DNA of 23,626 bases, taken from an uncultured Prevotella sp. (lineage in GTDB: Bacteria > Bacteroidota > Bacteroidia > Bacteroidales > Bacteroidaceae). The position numbers and the translations under genes were made by a program. Location: positions 1 to 23,626 of the forward strand of contig CAMPYJ010000040.1 in NCBI GenBank assembly GCA_946998205.1. The letters are read 5' to 3'. Positions 15,067 to 23,521 of this stretch are shown in pieces (the stretch's first letter is position 1; each line of letters begins with the position of its first letter). The notes under the pieces were generated by a model. That model was given only the letters and a program-made list of their open reading frames with translations. It was not told the DNA's origin and ran no database searches.

Positions 15067-15074
15067 CAAAGATA
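15067..15074 (-). promoter_or_regulatory. probable -7 box for the small exported protein gene
   Basis: On the - strand TATCTTTG fits TAnnTTTG exactly. It lies 8 bp past the uvrC stop codon and about 110 bp before the ATG at 14955. The -33 region would fall inside the 3' end of uvrC, where no TTTG is visible. Confidence 0.45.
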
Positions 15075-15082
15075 AGCATTTT

Positions 15083-16921
15083 TTATGGATTGTTGGGATG
15101 AAAGTGATTGAAAATGATTTTTGCCTTCGTCTCTTTGATGATTTCTGTGAGCGTTTTCATGTCTGCATCCTTTATTTTTTTTACGCTTTTCAGTGCTTTC
15201 AGCAGTTGCTCTTTCGTTTTGGGACCGATGCCTTTGATCTCGTCTAATTCGCTGTGCAGAGCGTGTTTGCTCCGTTTGTCCCGATGGAAGGTGATGGCAT
15301 ACCGGTGCACCTCATCTTGAATGTGTGTGAGTAGGTGAAATAACTCGCTATCTGCTTTTAAACCAACTACTTGCGGTGGAAAACCAAACAATAGTTCATT
15401 AGTTCTGTGTCGGTCGTTTTTTGCCAGTCCCGCAATGGGTATTTGCAGGTGCAGCTCGTCTTCTACCACCTCTCTCACCACCTCCATCTGTCCTTTTCCG
15501 CCGTCGGTGATAATCAAGTCGGGTAGGGGTGTCTGCTCTTCCATTATCCTGCTGTATCGGCGGCGCACCACCTCTTGCATGGAAGCGTAGTCGTCTGGGC
15601 CGCTAACGGTCTTGATGATGTATTTGCGATAGTCTTTCTTTGAGGGTTTCATGCCCTTGAATACGATGCAACCTGCAACGGCATCGGTGCCGGATATGTT
15701 GGAGTTGTCGAAGCATTCGATGTGATAGGGCAGCTTTGGGAGCTTGAGTTTGGTCTGCAGTTCCTTCATCAAACGGGTTTGTTTTTGTTCTGGATTGAGC
15801 TTTTCCGACCTTTTGAGACGGTCAAATTTATATTGTTTTCCGTTCATCTCAGACAGGTCAAGAAGGTGTTTTTTATCCCCTCGTTGGGGAATGAAGAAGG
15901 AGGCGTTGTTCAAACTCCAATTGATTTCAAAGGGAACGATGATCTCTTTGGCCTGGCTTTTAAACCTGCTTCTGATTTCTTGGATGGCAGTAATGAGCAG
16001 CTCTTCATCCGTCTCGTCAAGTTTTCGCTTATACTCGAACGTGAAACTCTGGTTGATGGTGCCGTTCTTCACATGTATGTAGTTGATGAAAGCGTTCTTT
16101 TTTGTGTCGTCATCCGTGAGGGTAAATACGTCCAAGTCTTGTATGGTGTTGCTTACCACCTCACTCTTGGCCACGAAATTGTTCAGCATTTCGTACTTTT
16201 GCTTGAGCTCTTCAGCCTCTTCAAACTTCAATTCTTCGGCCTTTTTCAGCATTTGTTGGTAGAGCATCTTGCACACTTCCCGCGTGTTACCCTTTAATAT
16301 TTCACGGGCTTGAGCCATGTCCTCCTGATAGTTCTCGTACGTTTGTTTGCCGGTGCAGGGAGCTTTACAATTGTGAATGTGGTATTCCAAACAAGGTTTG
16401 TACTTGCCCTTGCTGATTCCTTCTGGGGTTATCGGGATGTGGCAGGTGCGTGGTTTGAAGAGTTTTTTGATGAGTTCAAGCAGGGAGTACATGATGGAGA
16501 TTTGGCTGTAAGGGCCATAGTAGGTGCCAAACCTCCTGTCTATGTGTCTCGTTTTGAAGATTCTGGGCAGGTATTCTTTAGTGACGCAGATGCTCGGGTA
16601 GGTCTTTCCGTCCTTTAGCAGTACGTTATAACGTGGATTGTACTTCTTGATAAGGCTGTTTTCGAGTAGTAGTGCGTCTTCTTCCGTGTTGACCACGGTG
16701 TATGTGATGTCCCAAACTTTGCTGACAAGGACCTTGGTTTTGTAGCGATCTACTTCCTTTCGGAAATACGAAGAGACACGGTTTTTCAAGTTTTTGGCCT
16801 TACCTACATAGATTATCTTGTGTTCTTTGTCGTAGAATTGATAGCTGCCCGGCTTCCCAGGCATGCTCAGTGCTATGCTTTTTAGTCGGTTAATTCTCTT
16901 TTGGTTTTCGTCTTTGTTCAT
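15083..16921 (-). CDS. uvrC: UvrABC excision nuclease subunit C
   Basis: A 612-residue dual-incision nuclease of nucleotide excision repair, acting with UvrB on damaged DNA. The GIY-YIG nuclease lies at about 18-105 (GSYQFYD 25-31, IIYVGKAKNL 36-45, Glu88). Four cysteines at 160, 177, 185 and 189 match the family's iron-sulfur site. A UVR helix pair for UvrB (KFEEAEELKQKYE) lies near 235-260. Then come the RNase H-like second nuclease with ECFDNSNISG and ITDGGKGQ, and a C-terminal HhH domain (DEIKGIGPKTKEQLLKALKS). The frame is open to an ATG at 17014, giving a 643-residue form. I prefer 16921 because the extra residues lack family character and that stretch contains a parS-like site. It follows apt after about 150 bp. 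Confidence 0.95.
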   Translation of the reverse strand: MNKDENQKRINRLKSIALSMPGKPGSYQFYDKEHKIIYVGKAKNLKNRVSSYFRKEVDRYKTKVLVSKVWDITYTVVNTEEDALLLENSLIKKYNPRYNVLLKDGKTYPSICVTKEYLPRIFKTRHIDRRFGTYYGPYSQISIMYSLLELIKKLFKPRTCHIPITPEGISKGKYKPCLEYHIHNCKAPCTGKQTYENYQEDMAQAREILKGNTREVCKMLYQQMLKKAEELKFEEAEELKQKYEMLNNFVAKSEVVSNTIQDLDVFTLTDDDTKKNAFINYIHVKNGTINQSFTFEYKRKLDETDEELLITAIQEIRSRFKSQAKEIIVPFEINWSLNNASFFIPQRGDKKHLLDLSEMNGKQYKFDRLKRSEKLNPEQKQTRLMKELQTKLKLPKLPYHIECFDNSNISGTDAVAGCIVFKGMKPSKKDYRKYIIKTVSGPDDYASMQEVVRRRYSRIMEEQTPLPDLIITDGGKGQMEVVREVVEDELHLQIPIAGLAKNDRHRTNELLFGFPPQVVGLKADSELFHLLTHIQDEVHRYAITFHRDKRSKHALHSELDEIKGIGPKTKEQLLKALKSVKKIKDADMKTLTEIIKETKAKIIFNHFHPNNP

Positions 16922-16960
16922 CGCTACAACATCCTGTGTCTCAAGAAATGACAAGCCAAT

Positions 16961-16976
16961 TGTTTCATGTGAAACA
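16961..16976. promoter_or_regulatory. parS-like site 1 (candidate ParB-binding site)
   Basis: TGTTTCATGTGAAACA differs at one position from the widely conserved chromosomal parS, TGTTTCACGTGAAACA: central CG is TG, and both 7-bp arms are perfect. It lies between apt and the preferred uvrC start. The same 16-mer, within an identical 19-bp block, recurs at 17637-17652. Function is inferred from similarity only. Confidence 0.6.
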
Positions 16977-17024
16977 TCAGTGTCTCTTTTGCGTTTGTGT
17001 GTTGTGTCAGACATCTTGCGATGG

Positions 17025-17050
17025 GGTAGCGGCGATTGATTACCGCTACC
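17025..17050 (-). other. 8-bp inverted repeat between apt and uvrC
   Basis: GGTAGCGG (17025-17032) pairs with CCGCTACC (17043-17050) around a 10-nt loop, 21 bp after the apt stop codon on the - strand. No T-run follows, so a classical terminator is unlikely. It could be a processing or attenuation hairpin in a mnmG-apt-uvrC transcript. Confidence 0.45.
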
Positions 17051-17071
17051 TCGTGCTGTTGTCTCTGTTGG

Positions 17072-17602
17072 CTAAAATTGCAACAGCGACTCAATCTCGA
17101 TGTCTTTGTCAAATTGCTCTCTGCAGTGTGGAAACTCGCTCTTGAGCTCAATGATGAAGTTTGCATAAATCTTCTTAGGGTGGAACTTCTTCACCAGGTC
17201 GCAGGCTGCTTTCATCGTTCCTCCGGTTGCAAGTAGGTCGTCGTGTAGCAGAACGACGTCATTCTCGTTGATGGCGTCTCTATGGATTTCTATGGTGTCG
17301 ATGCCGTATTCTTTGGCGTAACTTTCTTGTACTGTCTCGCAAGGAAGCTTGCCTGGCTTGCGGCATAATACGATTCCTGCACCTAATTTGATGGCGATGG
17401 CGGATGACATCACGAACCCGCGGCTCTCGATACCTACTATTTTTGTGATGCCTTTGTCCTTGTATAGTTCATACATCTCTTCGCTTATCGTGCGCAGGCA
17501 CTCGGGGTTCTTGAATAGAGTGGTGACGTCTCTGAAATTCACTCCTTTGATTGGCCAATCTTGTATGCTACGCAAATTGTCCAAAAGTAATTTGTTGTTC
17601 AT
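17072..17602 (-). CDS. apt: adenine phosphoribosyltransferase
   Basis: A 176-residue cytoplasmic enzyme converting adenine and PRPP to AMP in purine salvage, full length for the family. VGIESRGFVM (56-65) and RKPGKLP (81-87, mobile loop region) precede the PRPP-binding loop VVLLHDDLLATGGT (116-129). The N-terminal WPIKGVNFRDVTTLF (16-30) is the adenine-recognition hood typical of APRT. It is encoded between mnmG and uvrC on the same strand, and both flanking gaps (80 bp and about 150 bp) contain an identical parS-like palindrome. Confidence 0.97.
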   Translation of the reverse strand: MNNKLLLDNLRSIQDWPIKGVNFRDVTTLFKNPECLRTISEEMYELYKDKGITKIVGIESRGFVMSSAIAIKLGAGIVLCRKPGKLPCETVQESYAKEYGIDTIEIHRDAINENDVVLLHDDLLATGGTMKAACDLVKKFHPKKIYANFIIELKSEFPHCREQFDKDIEIESLLQF

Positions 17603-17636
17603 TATCAGTATGTTGTGTTATTGTTAATTGTTTTAT

Positions 17637-17652
17637 TGTTTCATGTGAAACA
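17637..17652. promoter_or_regulatory. parS-like site 2 (candidate ParB-binding site)
   Basis: An exact copy of the 16-mer at 16961-16976, in the 80-bp gap between mnmG and apt, 30 bp past the mnmG stop codon. The shared block extends to 19 bp (17635-17653). Same orientation as site 1, 676 bp away. Confidence 0.6.
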
Positions 17653-17682
17653 TGCTTGACTTATGCTCCTTTTCGCTGTTCG

Positions 17683-19554
17683 TTATCTTCCTAACAGAAT
17701 CAGGAGGACGTTGATGTCGCTTGGTGAAATGCCGGGTATCCTGCTGGCTTGAGCGAGTGTTTCGGGGTCAATTCGCTCCAACTTTTGGCGAGCTTCCGTA
17801 GATAATTCATGTAATTCGCTATATTGAAAGCGTCCATGTATCTTTATGTCTCCAAGTCTGTGCATTTTCTCTGCCATGAGTTTTTCGCGCTCGATGTAAC
17901 CTTTATATTTGATTTTTATTTCTGTTGCCTCTGCAATCTCTTCCTTTCGGTTGCGAGGTTTGTTGAGCATTTCTTTCAAAGTCGTGATATGTTCGGCAAG
18001 TTGTGTCAACGATACTTGTGGCCGCCCCACGAGGTCTGATATCTTGGAGGTGCCGTGAAGGGGGGAGGTGCCTATGCTTTCAAGGAAATTGTTGATTTCA
18101 TTCGGTTTAATCGGTGTTTGATGACAAAAGTCCATAAGTGCGTTTATGCTCTCCTTTTTCTGTATCCACCAATCGTAACGCTCACGGCTTGCCAGTCCTA
18201 ATTGGTACGCTTTCTCCGTCAATCGGGCGTCAGCATCGTCTTGTCTCAATAGAATTCTGTATTCAGCGCGTGATGTAAACATGCGATAAGGTTCATCAAC
18301 TCCTTTGGTAGTCAAGTCATCTATCAGCACACCGATGTAGCTTTCATCGCGGTGCATGATGAAAGGTTCGCTGTTCGAGCAATGCAGAGCGGCGTTCACT
18401 CCGGCCACCAAACCTTGTCCGGCGGCCTCCTCGTATCCGGTAGTGCCGTTTACTTGCCCGGCCAGGAATAAACCTTTCAAAACCTTCGATTCCAACGTTT
18501 GTTTCAATTGGGTAGGGTCAAAGTAGTCGTACTCTATGGCATAACCTGCCCGGTATACCTTCGCATCCCGAAAAGCCGGTATCTTGCGCATTGCTTCCAG
18601 TTGTATTTGCATCGGCATGCTCGATGAAAAGCCGTTCAAATACATTTCGTTGGTGCATTCTCCCTCAGGCTCTAAAAACAATGGATGCTGGTCTTTGTCG
18701 GGAAAAGTGACAATCTTTGTCTCCACAGAAGGGCAATAACGCGGTCCTGTACTTTGTATTTGACCGTTGAAAAGGGGAGAATCTGGCAATCCTTGCCTCA
18801 ATACTTCGTGACATTCTTGATTGGTATAGCACGTCCAGCAGGGTAGTTGTTTCAGTTTTCTGTGTTCACCCATGTAGCTGAATTGATGGAAGTCGTTTTC
18901 GCCGTCCTGCCGTTCCATGTCTTCAAAATGCACCGTCCGTGCGTCTATTCTGACAGGCGTTCCCGTCTTCATGCGGCTCACATGGATGCCATGTCTCGAT
19001 ATACTCTCGCTCAGATGATACACCGCAGGCTCGGCACAGCGTCCGCCTGGCAGTTGATGTCGCCCGATATGCATCAGTCCATTCAAGAAAGTTCCTGCTG
19101 TAATGACCACGCTTTTCGCTCTGAACTCAACTCCCCAAACGGTATTTACGCCAACGGCTTCTCCGTTTTCTACGATTAGTTCCTGGGCTTCATCTTGCCA
19201 AATGTCAAGGTTGGGCGTGTGGTCCAGCACCTTTCGCCATTGCCAGATATATTTTCCCCGGTCGCATTGTGCGCGGGGACTCCACACCGCGGGACCCTTG
19301 CCCTTGTTGAGCATGCGAAACTGGATGGCCGTTGCGTCGGTAATGAGTCCCATCTGTCCCCCCAAGGCGTCAATCTCGCGGACGATTTGTCCTTTAGCTA
19401 TGCCGCCAATGGCTGGGTTGCAGCTCATCTGTCCCACCTTGTTCATGTCCATGGTGATCAGACATGTGCTCGCTCCCATGTTGGCAGAAGCCGTTGCTGC
19501 CTCGCAACCAGCGTGTCCGCCACCTATTACTATAACGTCGTATTTGAATTTCAT
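17683..19554 (-). CDS. mnmG: tRNA uridine-5-carboxymethylaminomethyl modification enzyme
   Basis: A 623-residue FAD protein (GidA) that, with MnmE, builds the (carboxymethyl)aminomethyl group on wobble U34 of certain tRNAs. The dinucleotide-binding motif VIVIGGGHAGCEAA (7-20) is at the N-terminus. Family landmarks follow: SCNPAIGGIAKG, GGRCAEP, ARTVHFEDMERQDGE, FLAGQVNGTTGYEEAAGQG and TSRAEYRILLRQDDAD. The C-terminal helical domain ends GISPSDINVLLILLGR. ATG 19554 is preferred over an in-frame TTG three codons upstream (19563). It heads the mnmG-apt-uvrC series. The gene lies near parAB and the replication origin in many bacteria, which fits the parS-like sites after it. Confidence 0.97.
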   Translation of the reverse strand: MKFKYDVIVIGGGHAGCEAATASANMGASTCLITMDMNKVGQMSCNPAIGGIAKGQIVREIDALGGQMGLITDATAIQFRMLNKGKGPAVWSPRAQCDRGKYIWQWRKVLDHTPNLDIWQDEAQELIVENGEAVGVNTVWGVEFRAKSVVITAGTFLNGLMHIGRHQLPGGRCAEPAVYHLSESISRHGIHVSRMKTGTPVRIDARTVHFEDMERQDGENDFHQFSYMGEHRKLKQLPCWTCYTNQECHEVLRQGLPDSPLFNGQIQSTGPRYCPSVETKIVTFPDKDQHPLFLEPEGECTNEMYLNGFSSSMPMQIQLEAMRKIPAFRDAKVYRAGYAIEYDYFDPTQLKQTLESKVLKGLFLAGQVNGTTGYEEAAGQGLVAGVNAALHCSNSEPFIMHRDESYIGVLIDDLTTKGVDEPYRMFTSRAEYRILLRQDDADARLTEKAYQLGLASRERYDWWIQKKESINALMDFCHQTPIKPNEINNFLESIGTSPLHGTSKISDLVGRPQVSLTQLAEHITTLKEMLNKPRNRKEEIAEATEIKIKYKGYIEREKLMAEKMHRLGDIKIHGRFQYSELHELSTEARQKLERIDPETLAQASRIPGISPSDINVLLILLGR

Positions 19555-19708
19555 ATTAATCAATTACCTTATTCCTCCATGGGCGTTTCTTGTTTCTGCG
19601 AGCCTGAGAAGGCCTTTTCGTCGCCCAAATCCGTTATCCTTTCGAGTCTTTGTGTCGTTGTGCAGGCATTATTGTAAATGTGTGATAAACAAAGAACACA
19701 AACCATCG

Positions 19709-19716
19709 CAAAAGTA
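19709..19716 (-). promoter_or_regulatory. probable -7 box for mnmG
   Basis: On the - strand TACTTTTG fits TAnnTTTG exactly, about 155 bp before the mnmG ATG. No TTTG is visible at the -33 position. It lies in the 320-bp divergent region shared with the glycosidase gene (19555-19874). The leader from 19555 to about 19703 holds no gene I can support. Confidence 0.45.
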
Positions 19717-19791
19717 CGCAATAAATTTTAATTATGACTTGTTCATGAATTAAAAACCCTCTTCACGCCGGTTTATTCAGCATATTTTATC

Positions 19792-19799
19792 TAACTTTG
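19792..19799 (+). promoter_or_regulatory. probable -7 box for the GH84 gene
   Basis: TAACTTTG fits TAnnTTTG exactly and would start a transcript with a leader of about 70 nt before the ATG at 19875. A TTTA at 19772-19775 is the only weak -33 candidate. Confidence 0.5.
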
Positions 19800-19821
19800 C
19801 GCCACATTGTCATTGTTTATC

Positions 19822-19870
19822 CCGGTAGAACGGTCGGATGATTGTGTCGCTACCGGTAATTATCGTTTTT
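19822..19870 (+). promoter_or_regulatory. leader hairpin and T-run before the GH84 gene
   Basis: CCGGTAG (19822-19828) pairs with CTACCGG (19850-19856) around a 21-nt loop. TAATTATCG and six T (19865-19870) follow, ending 4 bp before the start codon. It resembles a loose terminator/attenuator or a hairpin that could control translation. No known riboswitch is recognised. Confidence 0.35.
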
Positions 19871-19874
19871 TATT

Positions 19875-22436
19875 ATGAATTATCTTAAACTAGGAACCAC
19901 TATGTTAGTAGGGCTTTTGTCCTACCAAGTGAGTGTGTCGCAGGTGTCTGATTTTGATTTGTCATCACAGCGCAAGGAGAGTGCGGACGTACCAAAGCTG
20001 ACGGGGCATCAAGTTGACCACAGGGGATTGTTCATCAATCCAGTACCCAACTATCTAAATCTATCTGTCAGTGGAACGTTAGACGTTACGGCAGGTGTCA
20101 GGCTGTCGGCCGATGCGGGTCGTCAGCAGCGCGGCATCAAAGAAGATTTGTCCTTTTTGTCCTTGCGTTCCGTGGGTGTTCCCTTGAACATATCCGTGGG
20201 AAAGACGGCAGTCTGCCGCGGCGTGAGACCCGTGAGTGGCGCTTATTCGTTGCGCATCCGCCGGCAGGGTATTGACATCGTCGGATACGATGACGCCGGA
20301 GTGTTCTATGGCATCCAGACTTTGCGGCAAGTGTTGGAAAGTCCCATCTCCCAAAACGGCAAGACCATGCCTTGTCTTGAGGTCAACGATTATCCCGTTT
20401 TCCCATACCGGGGCATCGTAGAGGGGTTCTATGGTGCCCCTTGGTCACACAAGGTGCGCCTGTCGTTGATTGATTTTTATGGGAGGAACAAGCTGAACAC
20501 CTACGTTTACGGACCTAAAGACGACCCCTATCACAGTTCACCCAACTGGCGGAAACCTTATCCGGCAGACCAAGCGAGAAACATTCACGAGCTGGTAGAG
20601 GCATGTAACAAAAACAGGGTAGAGTTCGTTTGGGCCATTCATCCGGGCAAAGATATCAAGTGGAATGAAGAAGATTACAACAACCTGAAGCACAAATTCG
20701 ACCTGATGTACCAACTGGGTGTCCGCTCGTTCGCCATCTTCTTTGACGACATCTCGGGTGAAGGCACCAATCCCGCCAAGCAAGTAGAATTGCTGAACCG
20801 CCTGACAAAAGAATTTGTCAAGGTCAAAGGAGACGTTTCGCCGCTCATCATTTGCCCCACAGACTATAGCCGAGCCTGGGCCAATCCTACGCCCGAAGGC
20901 AGCTTGTCGGTATATGGACGCACCTTAGACCCGTCGGTGAGGGTGTTCTGGACGGGTGATGTGGTGTGCAGTGACATCACGCGTTCTACCTTGGCGTGGG
21001 TCAACTCACGCATCAAGCGGCCGGCTCTGGTTTGGTGGAACTATCCTGTGACCGACTATGTGCGCCACATCGTGTTGCAAGGCCCCGTCTATGGACTTGA
21101 GAACACCATCACCGCAGGCGAGATGACCGGCTTGCTGAGCAATCCCATGGAGCATGGTGAGGCCTCTAAACTGGCATTGTACAGCGTTGCTGACTACGCT
21201 TGGAATCCCACAGCCTATAACGCATTGGACAGTTGGGAGCGCGGATTGGCGGTGATGGCACCGCAAGCAAAGGACGCTTACCGCACCTTTGCCATCCATT
21301 CTGCCGACACGGAAACGGGTTATCGGCGTGACGAATCGTGGGAAACAACAACCTTCAGCCTGGGGCATTACACCCAACAACAATATGATGACCTCATGCG
21401 TGAGTTTGAGAAGATAGAGAAGGTGCCGGCGCAGTTGGAGCAAGGATTGGCCAACCGGAGCCTGTTGAGCGAGTTGCGTCCATGGCTCACCGAGTTCGGA
21501 AAGTTAGGAACGCGCGGTAAAAATGCGCTGAAACTCATGGAGAAGTTCAAGCATGAAGCCCCAGAGGCATTCTGGATCAGCTATGTGCAGAACCTCATGA
21601 GCGCGGAAGACAAGAAAGCTTACGACGCCCATCGGTCGGGAACCATGAAGCTTCAGCCGTTCTATGAAAAGGCCATGGAGGACATGAGCGAGGCCTTTTA
21701 CGAGCGACTGACGGGGGAGAAGCCCGCCGTACAGCGTCCCGTCGGGTCTTATCCCAGTGTGTATACCACGCAGGGCAAGAACATGCTGGATGCCGACACC
21801 CTCTCATTCTATCATTCAGGCGTGGGACAAAAGACGGGAGACTGGATAGGAGTGGACTTGGGAAAGGTGATGCCGATTTGGGAAGTTGAGCTCAAGCAAG
21901 GTCGCAATGCGACAGATGACGTAGATTATTTCGACCACGCCATCCTCGAATGCTCAACTGACGGACAGACCTGGCACCCCCTCATCGCCGACCTGCGGAA
22001 GCAATACGACATTCGTTGGACGGGGCAGGGCGTGCGGGGACGCTTTGTCCGCCTGCGCAAACTGCCTTCAGAGAAGACAAATTGGCTGGCCGTTCGCTCG
22101 TTCAAGGTCAACCCCGTCAGCGTGTCAGGCCTTGGCCTTGACGTAAGGTCTGGCCAGGGTGAGGCGGCCATCCGCGCTTTTGACGAACAGCCTTTGACCT
22201 CTTTCCATCTCGCCGGCACCCTTTCGTTCAGCGTTCCCAAGCATGCGCGGCGTTATGTTCTGCTGCTGAAGCTGCCTGAAAATCAGACAGTCAAGGTGAG
22301 ACAACATGACAAGAAAGGACGTGTGGTGGCTCAAACTGCCGTCAACTCATCCTTCTATCAGTTTGACGTCGTGAAGAAAGCTGCGCGCCTATCTATCGAG
22401 GGCAACGCTGAAATCTATGAAATCATCCGCAAGTAA
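19875..22436 (+). CDS. GH84 beta-N-acetylglucosaminidase (O-GlcNAcase-like), exported
   Basis: An 853-residue glycosidase that removes terminal beta-linked GlcNAc by substrate-assisted catalysis. A signal peptide (about 1-22) indicates export. Domains: a GH20b-like N-terminal domain (about 50-172, with YDDAGVFYGIQTLRQ at 138-152); a TIM-barrel catalytic domain (about 175-470) with VEGFYGAPW (182-190), VWAIHPGKD (252-260), catalytic pair Asp291-Asp292 in FFDDISG, WTGDVVCSDIT (359-369) and WWNYPVTDY (387-395); a helical domain (about 480-640); then a discoidin/CBM32-like domain (about 645-770, DWIGVDLGK) and a beta-rich tail. The order matches the Bacteroides thetaiotaomicron GH84 enzyme used as an O-GlcNAcase model. 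No sulfatase, SusCD pair or other glycosidase is nearby. Likely substrates are host mucin or glycoprotein GlcNAc, which is inference. Confidence 0.95.
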   Translation: MNYLKLGTTMLVGLLSYQVSVSQVSDFDLSSQRKESADVPKLTGHQVDHRGLFINPVPNYLNLSVSGTLDVTAGVRLSADAGRQQRGIKEDLSFLSLRSVGVPLNISVGKTAVCRGVRPVSGAYSLRIRRQGIDIVGYDDAGVFYGIQTLRQVLESPISQNGKTMPCLEVNDYPVFPYRGIVEGFYGAPWSHKVRLSLIDFYGRNKLNTYVYGPKDDPYHSSPNWRKPYPADQARNIHELVEACNKNRVEFVWAIHPGKDIKWNEEDYNNLKHKFDLMYQLGVRSFAIFFDDISGEGTNPAKQVELLNRLTKEFVKVKGDVSPLIICPTDYSRAWANPTPEGSLSVYGRTLDPSVRVFWTGDVVCSDITRSTLAWVNSRIKRPALVWWNYPVTDYVRHIVLQGPVYGLENTITAGEMTGLLSNPMEHGEASKLALYSVADYAWNPTAYNALDSWERGLAVMAPQAKDAYRTFAIHSADTETGYRRDESWETTTFSLGHYTQQQYDDLMREFEKIEKVPAQLEQGLANRSLLSELRPWLTEFGKLGTRGKNALKLMEKFKHEAPEAFWISYVQNLMSAEDKKAYDAHRSGTMKLQPFYEKAMEDMSEAFYERLTGEKPAVQRPVGSYPSVYTTQGKNMLDADTLSFYHSGVGQKTGDWIGVDLGKVMPIWEVELKQGRNATDDVDYFDHAILECSTDGQTWHPLIADLRKQYDIRWTGQGVRGRFVRLRKLPSEKTNWLAVRSFKVNPVSVSGLGLDVRSGQGEAAIRAFDEQPLTSFHLAGTLSFSVPKHARRYVLLLKLPENQTVKVRQHDKKGRVVAQTAVNSSFYQFDVVKKAARLSIEGNAEIYEIIRK

Positions 22437-22439
22437 CGA

Positions 22440-22483
22440 ATAAAAATAAGGTGTGCCGGTTTGATGGCACACCTTATTTTTAT
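22440..22483. terminator. bidirectional terminator between the GH84 and YitT genes
   Basis: A perfect 18-bp inverted repeat (22440-22457 with 22466-22483) with an 8-nt loop. Its A-rich left end and T-rich right end supply a U-tract in either direction. It begins 3 bp after the GH84 stop codon and lies 38 bp beyond the convergent YitT gene. Confidence 0.9.
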
Positions 22484-22521
22484 GCCGACCCAGCGGCACG
22501 TCCTCCCTTGCCTGTCCCCAA

Positions 22522-23442
22522 TCAGCGGGCAGGCGTTTCTTTCTTAGCTTGCGCTTCCCGTGCCACTTTCCTCTTCTTGTTCACCTTGAACTTGTCAAAG
22601 CCCAGTCCGTACACGCCGATAACCGCGCTCTGAGAGACAAAAGCCCCCGGGTCTATCTCGTCAATCGTTCTGAAAATCATGGGCGACTCTGTTTGCTTGG
22701 CCAGCACGAAAAGCATCTTCACGTCGCGTCCCGAATAAAACCCGTTGCCGGTGAGCGTGGTGCATCCCCGCTGTACCGTCGTGTTGATGGCCTTTCCTAT
22801 CTCTTCGTGTTTTTCTGATATGATGAAGAATTGAACCGACCGCCTGCTCATGTTCACCACCTTGTCCACGCATGCCGAAGACACGATGAGCACCACGTAC
22901 CCGTACAGCACCTGCTCCCAGTCGTGCAACACCAGGTAGCTGCATGTGATGATGGTGATGTCGCAGAGCAGTATTACCTTTCCCAGCGAGATGTCGTGGT
23001 ATTTGTTGATCATGGCCGCGATGACGTCCGTCCCTCCCGTGCTGCCGTTGCTCGACAGTCCCAGTCCGATGCTCGACCCCATCAGCACGGCTCCCAGTAT
23101 GGCCGCCATGAAAGGTTGGTCGTTGATGATTGCTTCGTCGTGCGTCACTTGTCTGATGAGCCACACAAACATGGCGAACGTCAGGGCGGCATAGATAGTC
23201 TTGACGCAGAACCGCCACCCCAGAATCTTGAGTGCAAAGGCCAGCAGGGTGGCGTTGATGACCAGGTAGGTGATTTCAACGGGAATATCAAAGCCCCAAT
23301 AGACGATGGACGAGATGCCCGTGATGCCGCCCATGCCGATGTGGTTGGGCAGCAGGAAGACGGTCAGGCCCAAGCTGCCCATGAGCATGGCCAGCGTGAT
23401 GATGGCGTAATCTTTTAGTTCTGATTTCTTTTTTCTTGGCAT
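22522..23442 (-). CDS. YitT-family integral membrane protein with C-terminal DUF2179 domain
   Basis: A 306-residue inner-membrane protein of unknown transport role. About six hydrophobic segments are visible (near 12-32, 54-72, 79-97, 110-130, 153-172 and 178-195). Family motifs are LLPNHIGMGGITGIS (30-44) and the glycine-rich GSTGGTD (133-139). A soluble DUF2179 domain (about 200-280) follows, with TVQRGCTTLTGNGFYSG (222-238) and FRTIDEIDPGAFVSQSAV (257-274). A Lys/Arg-rich tail (285-306) is cytoplasmic under the positive-inside rule. It is transcribed towards GH84, with a shared terminator between. The ATG at 23442 is followed by MPRKKKSE, a positively charged start ahead of the first membrane segment. 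Nothing nearby hints at a substrate. Confidence 0.93.
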   Translation of the reverse strand: MPRKKKSELKDYAIITLAMLMGSLGLTVFLLPNHIGMGGITGISSIVYWGFDIPVEITYLVINATLLAFALKILGWRFCVKTIYAALTFAMFVWLIRQVTHDEAIINDQPFMAAILGAVLMGSSIGLGLSSNGSTGGTDVIAAMINKYHDISLGKVILLCDITIITCSYLVLHDWEQVLYGYVVLIVSSACVDKVVNMSRRSVQFFIISEKHEEIGKAINTTVQRGCTTLTGNGFYSGRDVKMLFVLAKQTESPMIFRTIDEIDPGAFVSQSAVIGVYGLGFDKFKVNKKRKVAREAQAKKETPAR

Positions 23443-23513
23443 GGCGCGTTCGTTTTTTTCAGTGTCTTGTTGTTCCTCGTCGTATCTTGGACGGCACGGA
23501 GGAATGTCGCCGG

Positions 23514-23521
23514 CAAAGTTA
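23514..23521 (-). promoter_or_regulatory. probable -7 box for the YitT gene
   Basis: On the - strand TAACTTTG fits TAnnTTTG exactly, about 70 bp before the ATG at 23442. No TTTG stands at the expected -33 spacing. Beyond it, 23522-23626 shows no gene I can support. Confidence 0.45.

Noticed and set aside
16922..17014. 31-residue N-terminal extension of UvrC
   Set aside because: The extension lacks family similarity and would place the parS-like site in coding sequence. MNKDENQ at 16921 gives a normal-length protein.
17025..17050. Terminator between apt and uvrC
   Set aside because: The 8-bp stem is sound, but no T-run follows on the - strand. Kept only as an inverted repeat.
19555..19563. 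TTG start for MnmG
   Set aside because: The ATG at 19554 directly precedes the canonical KYDVIVIGGGHAG start and needs no rare initiation codon.
22831..23418. 195-residue His/Asp/Gln-rich frame opposite the YitT gene
   Set aside because: Its odd composition results from reading the complement of membrane-segment codons. The YitT frame has full family motifs.
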